Shown: positions 11,466 through 19,533 of the stretch, piece after piece
Numbering within the stretch: position 1 is the stretch's first letter
How the letters are laid out: the number at the start of each line of letters is the position of its first letter
Source: Nitrincola sp. A-D6
GTDB taxonomy: Bacteria > Pseudomonadota > Gammaproteobacteria > Pseudomonadales > Balneatricaceae
Reading direction: 5' to 3'
Length of the DNA: 64,000 bases
Assembly (NCBI RefSeq): GCF_000764495.1
Contig: NZ_JRLB01000015.1
Location: 19,573 to 83,572 of the forward strand
Notes under the pieces: generated by a model
The model's input: the letters and a program-made list of their open reading frames with translations, nothing else
The model's database searches: none
Told to the model about the DNA's origin: nothing
Made by a program: the position numbers and the translations under genes

Positions 11466-13066
11466 TCACGCCAGATTAGACAACATGTCATCCACAATAA
11501 CCCTGGCTTCGCTCACCAACTGATCCAGATGATCCTGATCCACAAAGCTTTCAGCGTAAATTTTATAGATTGACTCAGTACCACTGGGACGGGCGGCAAA
11601 CCAACCATTGACGGTCATCACCTTCACACCACCAATAGACTCAGCATTACCGGCAGCCTTCACCAGAATATCGGTGATCGGCTCACCCACCAGGTGCGAA
11701 GAGCGGATATGCGAAGCCTGCAACCAACCCAACACTTTTTTCTCAGCGGCAGTGGCCGGTGCATCAATACGCTTGTAATGTGGCAGACCCAGGGTTTGAG
11801 TCAACTCAGCGTAATACTGACTCGGCGACTTACCGGTTACAGCAAACACTTCAGCCGCCAGCAAACACAGAATGATGCCATCCTTGTCGGTTGACCAAGG
11901 TTCACCAGCCATGGTCAGAAAACTGGCGCCAGCACTCTCCTCACCCGCAAAAGCCAGGCGCTTCTGATGCAGCCCCTCAACAAACCACTTAAATCCGACG
12001 GGTACTTCATAAAGCACACGACCATGCTTGCTGACGACTCTATCCAGAATGGACGAACTCACCAGGGTTTTACCCACAGCCAGACTCTCATCCCACTGAG
12101 GTCGATGCGTCAACAAGTAGTCGACCGCGACCGCCAGATAGTGATTTGGGTTCATCAGGCCCTGAGCATCAACAATACCATGGCGATCCGCATCAGGATC
12201 GTTAGCCAGCGCCAGATCAAACTGATCCTTTAGCTTGAGCAGGTTTGCCATCGCCTGCGGACTGGAACAGTCCATACGAATCTGGCCATCATGATCCGGG
12301 GGCATAAAAGCAAAAGTAGGATCCTGGCTTTCATTCACAATAGTCAGATTGATTTTAAAGCGTTGCGCTATCGCCTGCCAAACTTCCAACGCCGTTCCAC
12401 CCATCGGATCAACGGCAATGCGCAAACCGGAACCTTCAATCGCCGCCATATCAATCACTTCAGGAAGATGGGATACATACAACCCGACATAATCAAACGC
12501 ACGTACAGCGTTTTGCGCCACCTCTGAAGAGACACGCTTAATCTCCTTAAGCCCCTTCTCCAGCAACACATTGGCACGATCCTGAATCTCACGCGTCACC
12601 TCAGAAGCCGCCGGACCACCATCAGGTGTGTTGTACTTAATCCCGCCATCACCCGGCGGATTATGCGAAGGCGTAATCACAATCCGTCAGCCAAAGCCTC
12701 GGGCTGATGCAAATTGTGCTGCAAAATAGCATGGGAAATAAGCGGAGTTGGCGTGTATCCACCCTCTGGATGCACACAGACATCTACACCCTGTGCAATC
12801 AAAACCTCAATCACACTGCCATAAGCAGGCTCTGACAGCGCATGTGTATCGATACCCAGATATAAAGGACCAAAGATGCCTGCTGCGGTGCGGTATTCAA
12901 TAATAGCTTGTGTGATTGCCCAGATGTGCGCCTGATTGAACGACGCATTATGCGATGTGCCACGATGCCCGGATGTACCAAAGGCAACTCGCTGAGCTGC
13001 CACACCGGGATCAGGTACTTTCTGAAAATACGCTGAAACCAGCGTAGATATTGATAGTGCTTGCAT
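11466..13066 (-). CDS. pgm: Phosphoglucomutase, alpha-D-glucose specific (frame break)
   Basis: Interconverts glucose 6-phosphate and glucose 1-phosphate, feeding UDP-glucose and dTDP-rhamnose synthesis. All family motifs are present: [10 protein letters not shown] near the start, the phosphoserine loop [12 protein letters not shown], the metal loop [15 protein letters not shown] and the phosphate-binding RPSGTE near the end. It resembles E. coli Pgm along its whole length. The frame breaks at about 12681-12684, where [12 protein letters not shown] reads as LADGL-stop; one added A on the coding strand (GGATT to GGAATT) repairs it. I take the ATG at 13066, with AGGGA 7 bases upstream. Breakage of such a conserved gene by one base is more likely a sequencing error than decay. 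Confidence 0.93.
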
Positions 13067-13241
13067 AGAACATTCCCTTTTCAATAGTCACTGCACGCGC
13101 TTCCATAACTCTGCGGCCAGTAAAACGCGAAGTTTTTAGTTTCAGAAAAACTGATTCTAGACTACAAAAATGAACGTCCTATGTCTCTAACAAACGTTAG
13201 AAAAATTTATTTATTTTGCAATGCACATAGATTGTATACAA

Positions 13242-13392
13242 CCTGCAGGAGCCCACTGTAGGAGCTCGCTGTAGGAGCTCGCTCCGCGAGCGAAAAACAT
13301 TCACCCGGAGACCGGCTCCCACAAATATATACCACCTGTAGGAGCTCGCTCCGCGAGCGAAAAACCTTCGCCCGGAGACCGGGCTCCTACAG
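13242..13392. repeat. REP-like cluster 4
   Basis: Two full A-B pairs plus a partly duplicated A start (GTAGGAGCTCGCT twice in a row) fill most of the 334-base gap between pgm and the next VPLPA-CTERM gene. The remaining ~175 bases upstream of pgm are AT-rich and hold no gene I can see. Confidence 0.85.
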
Positions 13393-13400
13393 GGAAAAAA

Positions 13401-13958
13401 TTACGCGGCGGCTAAAGCCAACTGCTCACGCTTGGCTTTGCGCTTTTTCACCCAACCCATGCCAGCCAGGCCAGTCAGGAACAACCAGGCAGCGGCGGGT
13501 AGTGGTACTTCGGACAGACTATCAGTACTGTAAAAGGTTACATTAGAGATGTCATTCTGATTAAACTCATAGCTACCCAGAGCCGTATCAATCATAAACA
13601 CCGCCCAGGTTGGGCCTTGCTTGATACCTATAGCAATCTGAGAAAACATAGAACTAATCGACTCAGGAAGGGTAATAGTAGTCACCCCGCGCCGACTGGT
13701 CCAAATCGTATTACCACCTTCGAATTTAGTTACATAAGTGTAACCTTCACCGACAGGATTAATAAGAAAGCCATTATTATCAGCATTACTGGTCAGATTG
13801 GTCCCTGCCGAGCCTTTGGTGGATCCCGACAACAAGCAATCCCCACCAGACAAGCTAAAGCCCGAACAACCACCCGTATTGCTCGGAACAGGTGCTGCAA
13901 AGAGCTTACCCGCCATCAGACACACACTGATAACCATCAAAACAACTAGTTTTTTCAT
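13401..13958 (-). CDS. VPLPA-CTERM sorting-domain protein
   Basis: A 185-residue exported protein with an N-terminal signal peptide (KKLVVLMVISVCLMAG) and a C-terminal sorting signal: EVPLPAAAW, a hydrophobic segment and the basic cluster KKRKAKR. This is the tripartite signature recognised by exosortases, and VPLPA is the variant linked to XrtD, encoded at 39.6-41.2 kb. The middle is low-complexity and Gly/Ser/Thr-rich with two cysteines near the mature N-terminus (GGCSGF, GGDC); I recognise no enzymatic motif. AGGG lies 7 bases before the ATG. The last ~100 bases and the following REP DNA are almost identical to those of the neighbour at 14.1 kb. Confidence 0.8.
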   Translation of the reverse strand: MKKLVVLMVISVCLMAGKLFAAPVPSNTGGCSGFSLSGGDCLLSGSTKGSAGTNLTSNADNNGFLINPVGEGYTYVTKFEGGNTIWTSRRGVTTITLPESISSMFSQIAIGIKQGPTWAVFMIDTALGSYEFNQNDISNVTFYSTDSLSEVPLPAAAWLFLTGLAGMGWVKKRKAKREQLALAAA

Positions 13959-13976
13959 TTTATTACCCTAGTAGCA

Positions 13977-14115
13977 TTCGCCCGGAGACCGGGCTCCCAC
14001 AACATACACCACCCGTAGGAGCATCGCTGTAGGAGCTCGCTCTGCGAGCGAAGAGCATTCGCCCGGAGACCGGGCTCCCACAGAAAAACAATCGCCCGGG
14101 GACCGGGCTCCTACA
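13977..14115. repeat. REP-like cluster 5
   Basis: Several B units and one full A unit lie between two VPLPA-CTERM genes on the minus strand, starting just upstream of the first gene's ribosome-binding region. One A start is interrupted (GTAGGAGCATCGCTGTAGGAGC), suggesting slippage or partial duplication. Confidence 0.85.
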
Positions 14116-14123
14116 GCGAAGAA

Positions 14124-14923
14124 TTACGCGGCGGCTAAAGCCAACTGCTCACGCTTGGCTTTGCGTTTTTTCACCCAACCCATGCCAGCCAGGCCAGTCA
14201 GGAACAACCAGGCTGCGGCAGGAAGCGGTGTTTCGGTTATATCAACGGTAGAGAAGCTGAGACCCGTCAGCTTAAACCCTTCGTCATAAGTTCCCAGAGG
14301 CTATCACTGAAGACGGCATTATAAACACCCACCAACCAATACTGGGATGTCAGGCCACCTTCAACCAGTTTCGGAGTTCCCTGAGTAACACCAGTATAGG
14401 TGTCCGCATCACCAGCAGTTGAAAAACCACTTGTCAGCAGATCAGACCATTTCTTACCATTCAACGTGGTCAGCGGAGCCGTATCTGTATACGCCAGAAC
14501 GCTAGCCCAGTTATTGTTCGTGTAGACCGCATCACCTACGGTGAAACTATCCAGAGAAACTTCGCGACCAAAGTCAAACATAACCATCTGGTACTGACGC
14601 TCTGTTACCCTACGGCGTCCATCACGGTATCGAACTTCGTTATTTGAAACACGATGCGCGCCATTGCTATTGACTGCATTGTTAGTTGGCATACCCAGTC
14701 CCCAGCCATTCCAGGTTTGCACAGAAGATCCAGAGATAGATCCGCTATTAAAACCAGAATAACCACTTACTGTTAACTGATCATCACCATAGTTATATGT
14801 GAGAGAGTTGTGGGCACCTGAATTACCGCCCGTAAAACTCAAACCAATAGACGCCGCCGATACCGGGGCCGCTACAGAGAAAACCAGAGCAGCTGCTGCC
14901 GCCAACTGAATAACTTTGTTCAT
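14124..14923 (-). CDS. VPLPA-CTERM sorting-domain protein (frame break)
   Basis: The signal peptide MNKVIQLAAAAALVFSVAAP is followed by a beta-rich, Gly/Asn/Ser-rich body with a conserved-looking MVMFDFGREVSLDSFTVGD segment of the kind seen in many PEP-CTERM proteins. The long frame ends at 14267, but the other frame continues as GTYDEGFKLTGLSF and then ETPLPAAAW, a hydrophobic segment and KKRKAKREQLALAAA, stopping at 14124. One added G in the CCC (plus-strand) run at 14293-14295 joins the two, so the sorting signal is real and the break is probably an error. The tail is nearly the same DNA as that of the gene at 13.4 kb. A likely XrtD substrate of unknown function. Confidence 0.78.
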
Positions 14924-15400
14924 GAAATGTATCCTTGTTTATAATTCACTAATCAATCAGCAGGTTCTGACTAGTGCCACCCTATGGGTCGCTACACTGG
15001 CCAGCAACTTTCCTGCTACAAATTTCAATCACATGTTTGAATAATTCAAACGAATATCCGAAACACTTCCTATCGGCTTACTGATCTAAGCCAACTATAT
15101 ACAATAACATAAGCTCAAACATCGGTCCGTAGTACAATACTTTTCAAACACCAATATGAAATTAATAGTAATTTTCTTACTAAACCTTTCATTTATACAA
15201 AAATCTAACAAAAACCAAAACATGGCATTTAAAAACAAAAAGTTACAACCAGATAGCATTAGAGAAACATTTGTTTAAATATTGTGCATCTGTAATAATC
15301 AGTTCGGCTCAACCGATCCAAGAGCCTCAGTCCACGGAAAATGTGCAGTAAACACCTGGGATTGATCACAATAAAATCTATCATGAATGAGGAACACATC
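14924..15400. other. Divergent intergenic region with two inverted-repeat motifs
   Basis: This AT-rich 477-base gap separates divergent VPLPA-CTERM genes; I see no coding region or RNA gene. It holds a perfect palindrome GTTTGAA-TAA-TTCAAAC at 15035-15051, and at 15123-15136 a degenerate copy of the TGTAC-N4-GTACA site with an intact right half (GTACA) followed by TTTTCAAAC. The same GTACAAT...TTCAAAC order occurs upstream of galE and of the adhesin. Confidence 0.5.
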
Positions 15401-15985
15401 ATGAGAACGATGCTTATAGCAGTACTGCTACTCTGTGCCAGCCAACTGACACAGGCCGCGACTATTCATTTCAATGCAGGTGGCAGCTCTCAGCTCACCT
15501 TAAGCCCAAGCTTTTATATGGATAACACTGAAGCCTCCGGTCTGACCAACAGCGGCTATGCAAGTGTGTCCAGCGCTACGGGGGGACCCTATATCGCCTA
15601 CAATGGTAATGCAGCCCCTCTAACAACTTTCGACTGGAACAGCCCAGGCACCTTTGATCTGAACAGTTTTGTTATCGCAGGCGCATGGGGCTCACAAACT
15701 CTAACAATCAGTGGCTATAGTGGCGCCGTCCTGACTAATACAGCTCAACTGTTTGTAGATACAGCCGCCAGCGTCTTCCAGGCCAACTGGCTGGGGCTGA
15801 CAAGTTTCAGTATCGCCACAGGCAATGATTTTTTGCGAGCCTCCAACGTCATTGGAAATGGTCAACACTGGGCACTCAACGCCATTAGTGTGAATGAAGT
15901 GCCTTTACCCGCTGCCGCCTGGATGTTCCTGGCTGGTATAGCAGGTGTTATTGGCATCCGTCGTAAAGCGGCCCGTAAAGCCTGA
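15401..15985 (+). CDS. VPLPA-CTERM sorting-domain protein
   Basis: A 194-residue exported protein. ATG at 15401 follows GAGGA at good spacing and begins the signal peptide MRTMLIAVLLLCASQLTQA; an upstream in-frame ATG at 15383 lacks these features. The body is Ser/Thr/Asn/Gly-rich beta sequence with a DLNSFVIAGAWGSQTLTISGY segment resembling other PEP-CTERM proteins. The C-terminus has EVPLPAAAWMF, a hydrophobic stretch and RRKAARKA, a standard sorting signal. It is the only VPLPA-CTERM gene in the window on the plus strand. Function beyond being a probable XrtD substrate is unknown. Confidence 0.8.
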   Translation: MRTMLIAVLLLCASQLTQAATIHFNAGGSSQLTLSPSFYMDNTEASGLTNSGYASVSSATGGPYIAYNGNAAPLTTFDWNSPGTFDLNSFVIAGAWGSQTLTISGYSGAVLTNTAQLFVDTAASVFQANWLGLTSFSIATGNDFLRASNVIGNGQHWALNAISVNEVPLPAAAWMFLAGIAGVIGIRRKAARKA

Positions 15986-16003
15986 TCCTGTTTCTGAACA
16001 CAC

Positions 16004-16023
16004 CGCCCGCACGGCTGCGGGCG
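16004..16023 (+). terminator. Hairpin between convergent genes
   Basis: CGCCCGCA-CGGC-TGCGGGCG is a perfect 8-bp stem with a 4-base loop, located 18 bases after the VPLPA-CTERM stop and 18 bases before the stop of the opposing gene. It lacks a strong T tract, so it may be a weak bidirectional terminator or a diverged REP unit. Confidence 0.45.
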
Positions 16024-16041
16024 ATTACCTTCCTGAAATAT

Positions 16042-17340
16042 CTACAGAGCATGCAAAGGTAAACGTCCAATACGAGCCTCTATACGCTCAATCATCTCTG
16101 CGTATTCGTCACTATCAACATCACCATACTGTCGTTCGAATTCTTCACGCGGCATTCTTTCGGGTATACCATCCAAACTTGTAACAAGGTCAGCATCGGT
16201 CTGAATCAATTCAAGCAACTTAGGCCACTGATCCGCAGATGTAGCCATCATTCGATTGGATAAACGGATTCCGGAGTTGTTTGCCACAATATCAGTAAAA
16301 TCGAAACCTGAATGACGCCCGGAGCCTATTGAGTCAAGTAACTCTTTGAACTCACCTGCAGAAACTGAAACACCCCGATTACTAATAGCCTGAATAGCTG
16401 CTGCCGTTATAAAGTGGCGGCGCAAGTCCTCACGGCCATGAAAAGTCAGCCTGTTACAAGTGTTTTTCCAACCTTGTTCAGATTCATCGGGGACAGCGCC
16501 CAGACGCCCTATAGACATTACGGTATGTACAGAGCCACACGCCCAGGTCAATGCAAGCATGGAAGCGGTATACCTGTCTGCCAGCAATACATCCTCATCA
16601 CCATCAAGTGCAGCTTGAAGGGCATAGCGGATATAGGGAGCGAAACTTCCGGTTTGCGGAAGCTCACCTGTTTCCATCGAATCTCTCAGTGCAACATAGT
16701 ATTCCACAAACAGATCTGAGCTGGGCATTTCGCCGCCCCTTAGCACACCAAAAATACCGTCCAGGGCATCGCCTCGGTCATCAGGTGATAAAGCCAGACT
16801 AAACACCATGGCATCATTTTCAATCAGCATCTCTGAAGCGGCACCCAAAATAATAGAGCCAAGCTGTTTGCCGGATAGCACATTAGCGCCAAATCGCCCA
16901 ATATCCAGCGCCAGATCAGGAGGTAACCTGATACCCCCTACAATAAGATGATTTAAAGAAAGCTGATCCTTAAAGGGGACAACAGCAGCGGCAACATTGA
17001 TCCAACGTGACCCCAGTGGCCAGGGAACCTGAAGAGAACCTTCAACCCAGACAACCTCATCAGTCAATGTCACACGACCACTACCTCTCGGCAACATACG
17101 CGTCCCCACACGCATCAGTGAATTTGCCTCAGCTTCAGTTATAACAACAACTTCATCAGCCTCTGCACGCCCCTCGGTCACGGCACGTATATGCTCAACA
17201 AAGCCACGCGTATACTGAACATCTTCAGGTGTCGGCGCACCCAATTCAGTTATAAAGGGTTGGTGATCAAGTACAACCTCAACGCTAACCAATACAAGAA
17301 CAACAAAACCAACCAGGCTGTACAAAATCCAACGCAGCAT
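16042..17340 (-). CDS. Membrane-anchored protein of unknown function
   Basis: I do not recognise this 432-residue protein. ATG at 17340 has AAGGAG 7 bases upstream and is preferred over an upstream in-frame start. It opens with one hydrophobic segment (MLRWILYSLVGFVVLVLVSVEVVL), so it is probably an inner-membrane-anchored protein with its bulk in the periplasm. The body is acidic, mixed alpha/beta, with a few cysteines (LTWACGSVHT, NTCNRLTF) and no nucleotide-binding or protease motif that I can see. It lies 80 bases downstream of the C25-like gene on the same strand, separated by REP units, so co-transcription is possible. Confidence 0.6.
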   Translation of the reverse strand: MLRWILYSLVGFVVLVLVSVEVVLDHQPFITELGAPTPEDVQYTRGFVEHIRAVTEGRAEADEVVVITEAEANSLMRVGTRMLPRGSGRVTLTDEVVWVEGSLQVPWPLGSRWINVAAAVVPFKDQLSLNHLIVGGIRLPPDLALDIGRFGANVLSGKQLGSIILGAASEMLIENDAMVFSLALSPDDRGDALDGIFGVLRGGEMPSSDLFVEYYVALRDSMETGELPQTGSFAPYIRYALQAALDGDEDVLLADRYTASMLALTWACGSVHTVMSIGRLGAVPDESEQGWKNTCNRLTFHGREDLRRHFITAAAIQAISNRGVSVSAGEFKELLDSIGSGRHSGFDFTDIVANNSGIRLSNRMMATSADQWPKLLELIQTDADLVTSLDGIPERMPREEFERQYGDVDSDEYAEMIERIEARIGRLPLHAL

Positions 17341-17371
17341 GCAAAACTCCTTATAAAAGATCATCTCATCC

Positions 17372-17465
17372 TGTAGGAGCCCGGTCTCCGGGTGATCGAA
17401 TTCGCTCGCGGAGCGAGCTCCTACATCATCTCATCTTGTGGGAGCCCGGTCTCCGGGCGATTAAC
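17372..17465. repeat. REP-like cluster 6 overlapping a gene end
   Basis: A B-A-B array (here mostly in reverse orientation). On the minus strand it encodes the last residues of the upstream C25-like gene (NRPETGLPQDEMM) and its TAG stop, which falls in the TGTAG of the A unit. Confidence 0.85.
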
Positions 17466-19469
17466 ATTAATTTCAAGGGTGGCGGCTTCACTCTGCCCTA
17501 CCCCATCAAACAAGCGATACACCATCCTGTCTGTGCCAACAAAACCAGGATTAGACACATAAACCGGTTCCCCCTCTTCCCAACGGATCAAGCCATTCTC
17601 TGGGTGTTCAAGGATCACCACATGCATAGCCGAAGCGTCATCTGCACCCGGTATATCCAGCGGCAAAGGTACCTCGGAAGTTGCAAAATGATCCGCAGGT
17701 GGAGGCGCGACGGGTGATGTATAGCTATTCGCGCCGTCTGCCAGCCAGACATACGCCGCCCGGGAGGCAAGTTCATAAACACCACTGCGGGTTTCATTAC
17801 TATGAACGGCCCGAATCTGGTAATACACCTCCCCTATTTCAGGTGCACCCCCATCGACAAACTGCAACTCATCTGCTGCCAGCATCGACTCAGTCAGTCG
17901 CTGATACCCTGACGCCGCCTTATCAGATCGATAGATATGGTAGCCAATCGGCTCATTGGCGGAAGGTGCCTGCCAGGTCAAGGTCGCTAAGCCTGCAACA
18001 CGAGACACCGAAGGCCCTCGGGGCGGCTGAGACACATGCAAGCGTAAAGTCGGATCGCCCATCAGATTGATATGCACCTGACTTTCAAGATGTGAATATC
18101 GACCACCAGGGAAAAACTCACCACCATTGTGGGCATTATTGACCGTGCGTTTATGTGACCGGCCCACCGGCCAACCAGCAGCCATTTGGTGCATATGCCA
18201 TGCTGGTCTTGCACCCCATCCTGCTGCCAACCCCCAGTCCGGCTGCGCCAACAACATACGCATAGGGTTATTTCTTCCGTGCCACTTCTGCTTACCACTG
18301 CCAAAGTTCAGGAAAAACAGCGCACGGTTATTCACATCACCATAATGCTCCCTACTGGAACCGCTATAGTGACCAAAATTCATTGCCCACAGATAGGCTT
18401 CCGTATTGAGTTCCGGCTGAAAACTGGCAGCATTAACGTTACCTGCCCCGAACAGAGTTCTCGCCCAGCTATGCTCCTGAAAAAGGTGGCCGCTGTTTAG
18501 CAAGGCACGATAAGGAACCTGTCGATCACCATTACGCCACGCATGTGTTTTATGGATATAGTCACGCAGCAGCTCAACTTCACTTTTCTGAACCGCATTT
18601 AATCGCGATAAATCCACCCGCCCAACCATCAGATCTACAGCCCGGGGAAGACCGGTGTGATCGAACTTACCATCGCCTTTTATATTATTATCCGCATCTG
18701 AAAAACGCAGAATATCCAGCCAGTTACCCTGCAGATCCGCATAATACAAATCGGTTTCATGCGCGGTATCTCTATGGCCATCCGGTGCAGAAAAGCCAGA
18801 GCGTGCGACAGGCACCTTACCGAACAGATACAAACCTTTAATGTCAGGATCAGCCAGACTGGCCTCCTGTATGCGGCTATACAGGACTTGATGATCACCC
18901 TGGTTGTGCGGCGGGGTTAACAGGCGAGTCACCCCCCAGCCGTCTCCGGCAAGGTCCAGCTCCAGTAGACGCAGCTCAAGGTCCATTTCATCTGCAAGGG
19001 TTTCATCAATCACCAACAAAATGGTGCCAGGCTGATCTTCCAGGGGTGCATCCATACTAACAGCTGCATAGGTGGCGGCCTGCTCGTATTTTCGGCTCGC
19101 CAAGGCTGGACGATGAACACGATACTCATAATGCTTGCCCGTCACTACATCAGAGTCGGTGTACCGAGTAACTGATGGCGGCAAGACAGCCAGTTCTTCA
19201 AACAGCGTCATTTCACTGAAATTTCTGGCCTTGCTGCCATCCCAAACATTGCCGTGCCAAAAACCACTTTTTACACCCAGTTCCCGGCGATAGACCGTGA
19301 CCTGCATCTCCGCTGCAGACCCCGGCTGCTGATCCCAGGAAAGCCGTACACTTGGTTGAGACCCGGTGGTCACCTGCAAATCAACCTTTATCTCCCGCCT
19401 GTCGCCATAGGCATAAGGGATCATCATACCCAAGAGAACAGCTATGATGAGGGCTTTGTATTTCAGCAT
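17421..19469 (-). CDS. Secreted gingipain (C25)-like protein with FN3-like and cadherin-like domains
   Basis: A 682-residue exported protein (signal peptide LIIAVLLGMMIPYAYG). An N-terminal FN3-like domain is followed by a C25-peptidase-like region with NFGHYSGSS and the strongly family-like end INLMGDPTLRLHV. In true gingipains a GH-containing loop supplies the catalytic His and a later SxxC-type loop the Cys; here the corresponding FLNFGSGKQ segment has no cysteine, so peptidase activity is doubtful. A second FN3-like domain and a cadherin-like repeat (ENGLIRWEEG, FVGTDRMVYRLFDG) end the protein. The final 13 residues are REP-encoded. It may be a structural matrix protein rather than a protease. 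Domain calls are by eye. Confidence 0.55.
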   Translation of the reverse strand: MLKYKALIIAVLLGMMIPYAYGDRREIKVDLQVTTGSQPSVRLSWDQQPGSAAEMQVTVYRRELGVKSGFWHGNVWDGSKARNFSEMTLFEELAVLPPSVTRYTDSDVVTGKHYEYRVHRPALASRKYEQAATYAAVSMDAPLEDQPGTILLVIDETLADEMDLELRLLELDLAGDGWGVTRLLTPPHNQGDHQVLYSRIQEASLADPDIKGLYLFGKVPVARSGFSAPDGHRDTAHETDLYYADLQGNWLDILRFSDADNNIKGDGKFDHTGLPRAVDLMVGRVDLSRLNAVQKSEVELLRDYIHKTHAWRNGDRQVPYRALLNSGHLFQEHSWARTLFGAGNVNAASFQPELNTEAYLWAMNFGHYSGSSREHYGDVNNRALFFLNFGSGKQKWHGRNNPMRMLLAQPDWGLAAGWGARPAWHMHQMAAGWPVGRSHKRTVNNAHNGGEFFPGGRYSHLESQVHINLMGDPTLRLHVSQPPRGPSVSRVAGLATLTWQAPSANEPIGYHIYRSDKAASGYQRLTESMLAADELQFVDGGAPEIGEVYYQIRAVHSNETRSGVYELASRAAYVWLADGANSYTSPVAPPPADHFATSEVPLPLDIPGADDASAMHVVILEHPENGLIRWEEGEPVYVSNPGFVGTDRMVYRLFDGVGQSEAATLEINVNRPETGLPQDEMM

Positions 19470-19499
19470 GTAATCTGATTCCTATTAAAATTCGAACAT

Positions 19500-19523
19500 T
19501 CGCCTGGGGACCGGGCTCCTACA
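19500..19523. repeat. Single REP-like B unit
   Basis: One B-type unit (CGCCTGGGGACCGGGCTCCTACA) lies between the Fic gene stop and the start of the C25-like gene, 10 bases past the Fic stop. Confidence 0.7.
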
Positions 19524-19533
19524 TGACCGGAAA

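Noticed and set aside
14924..15400. A small RNA or tRNA gene in the long AT-rich intergenic gap
   Set aside because: No cloverleaf, no strong hairpin-plus-T-run and no conserved motif beyond the palindromes reported.
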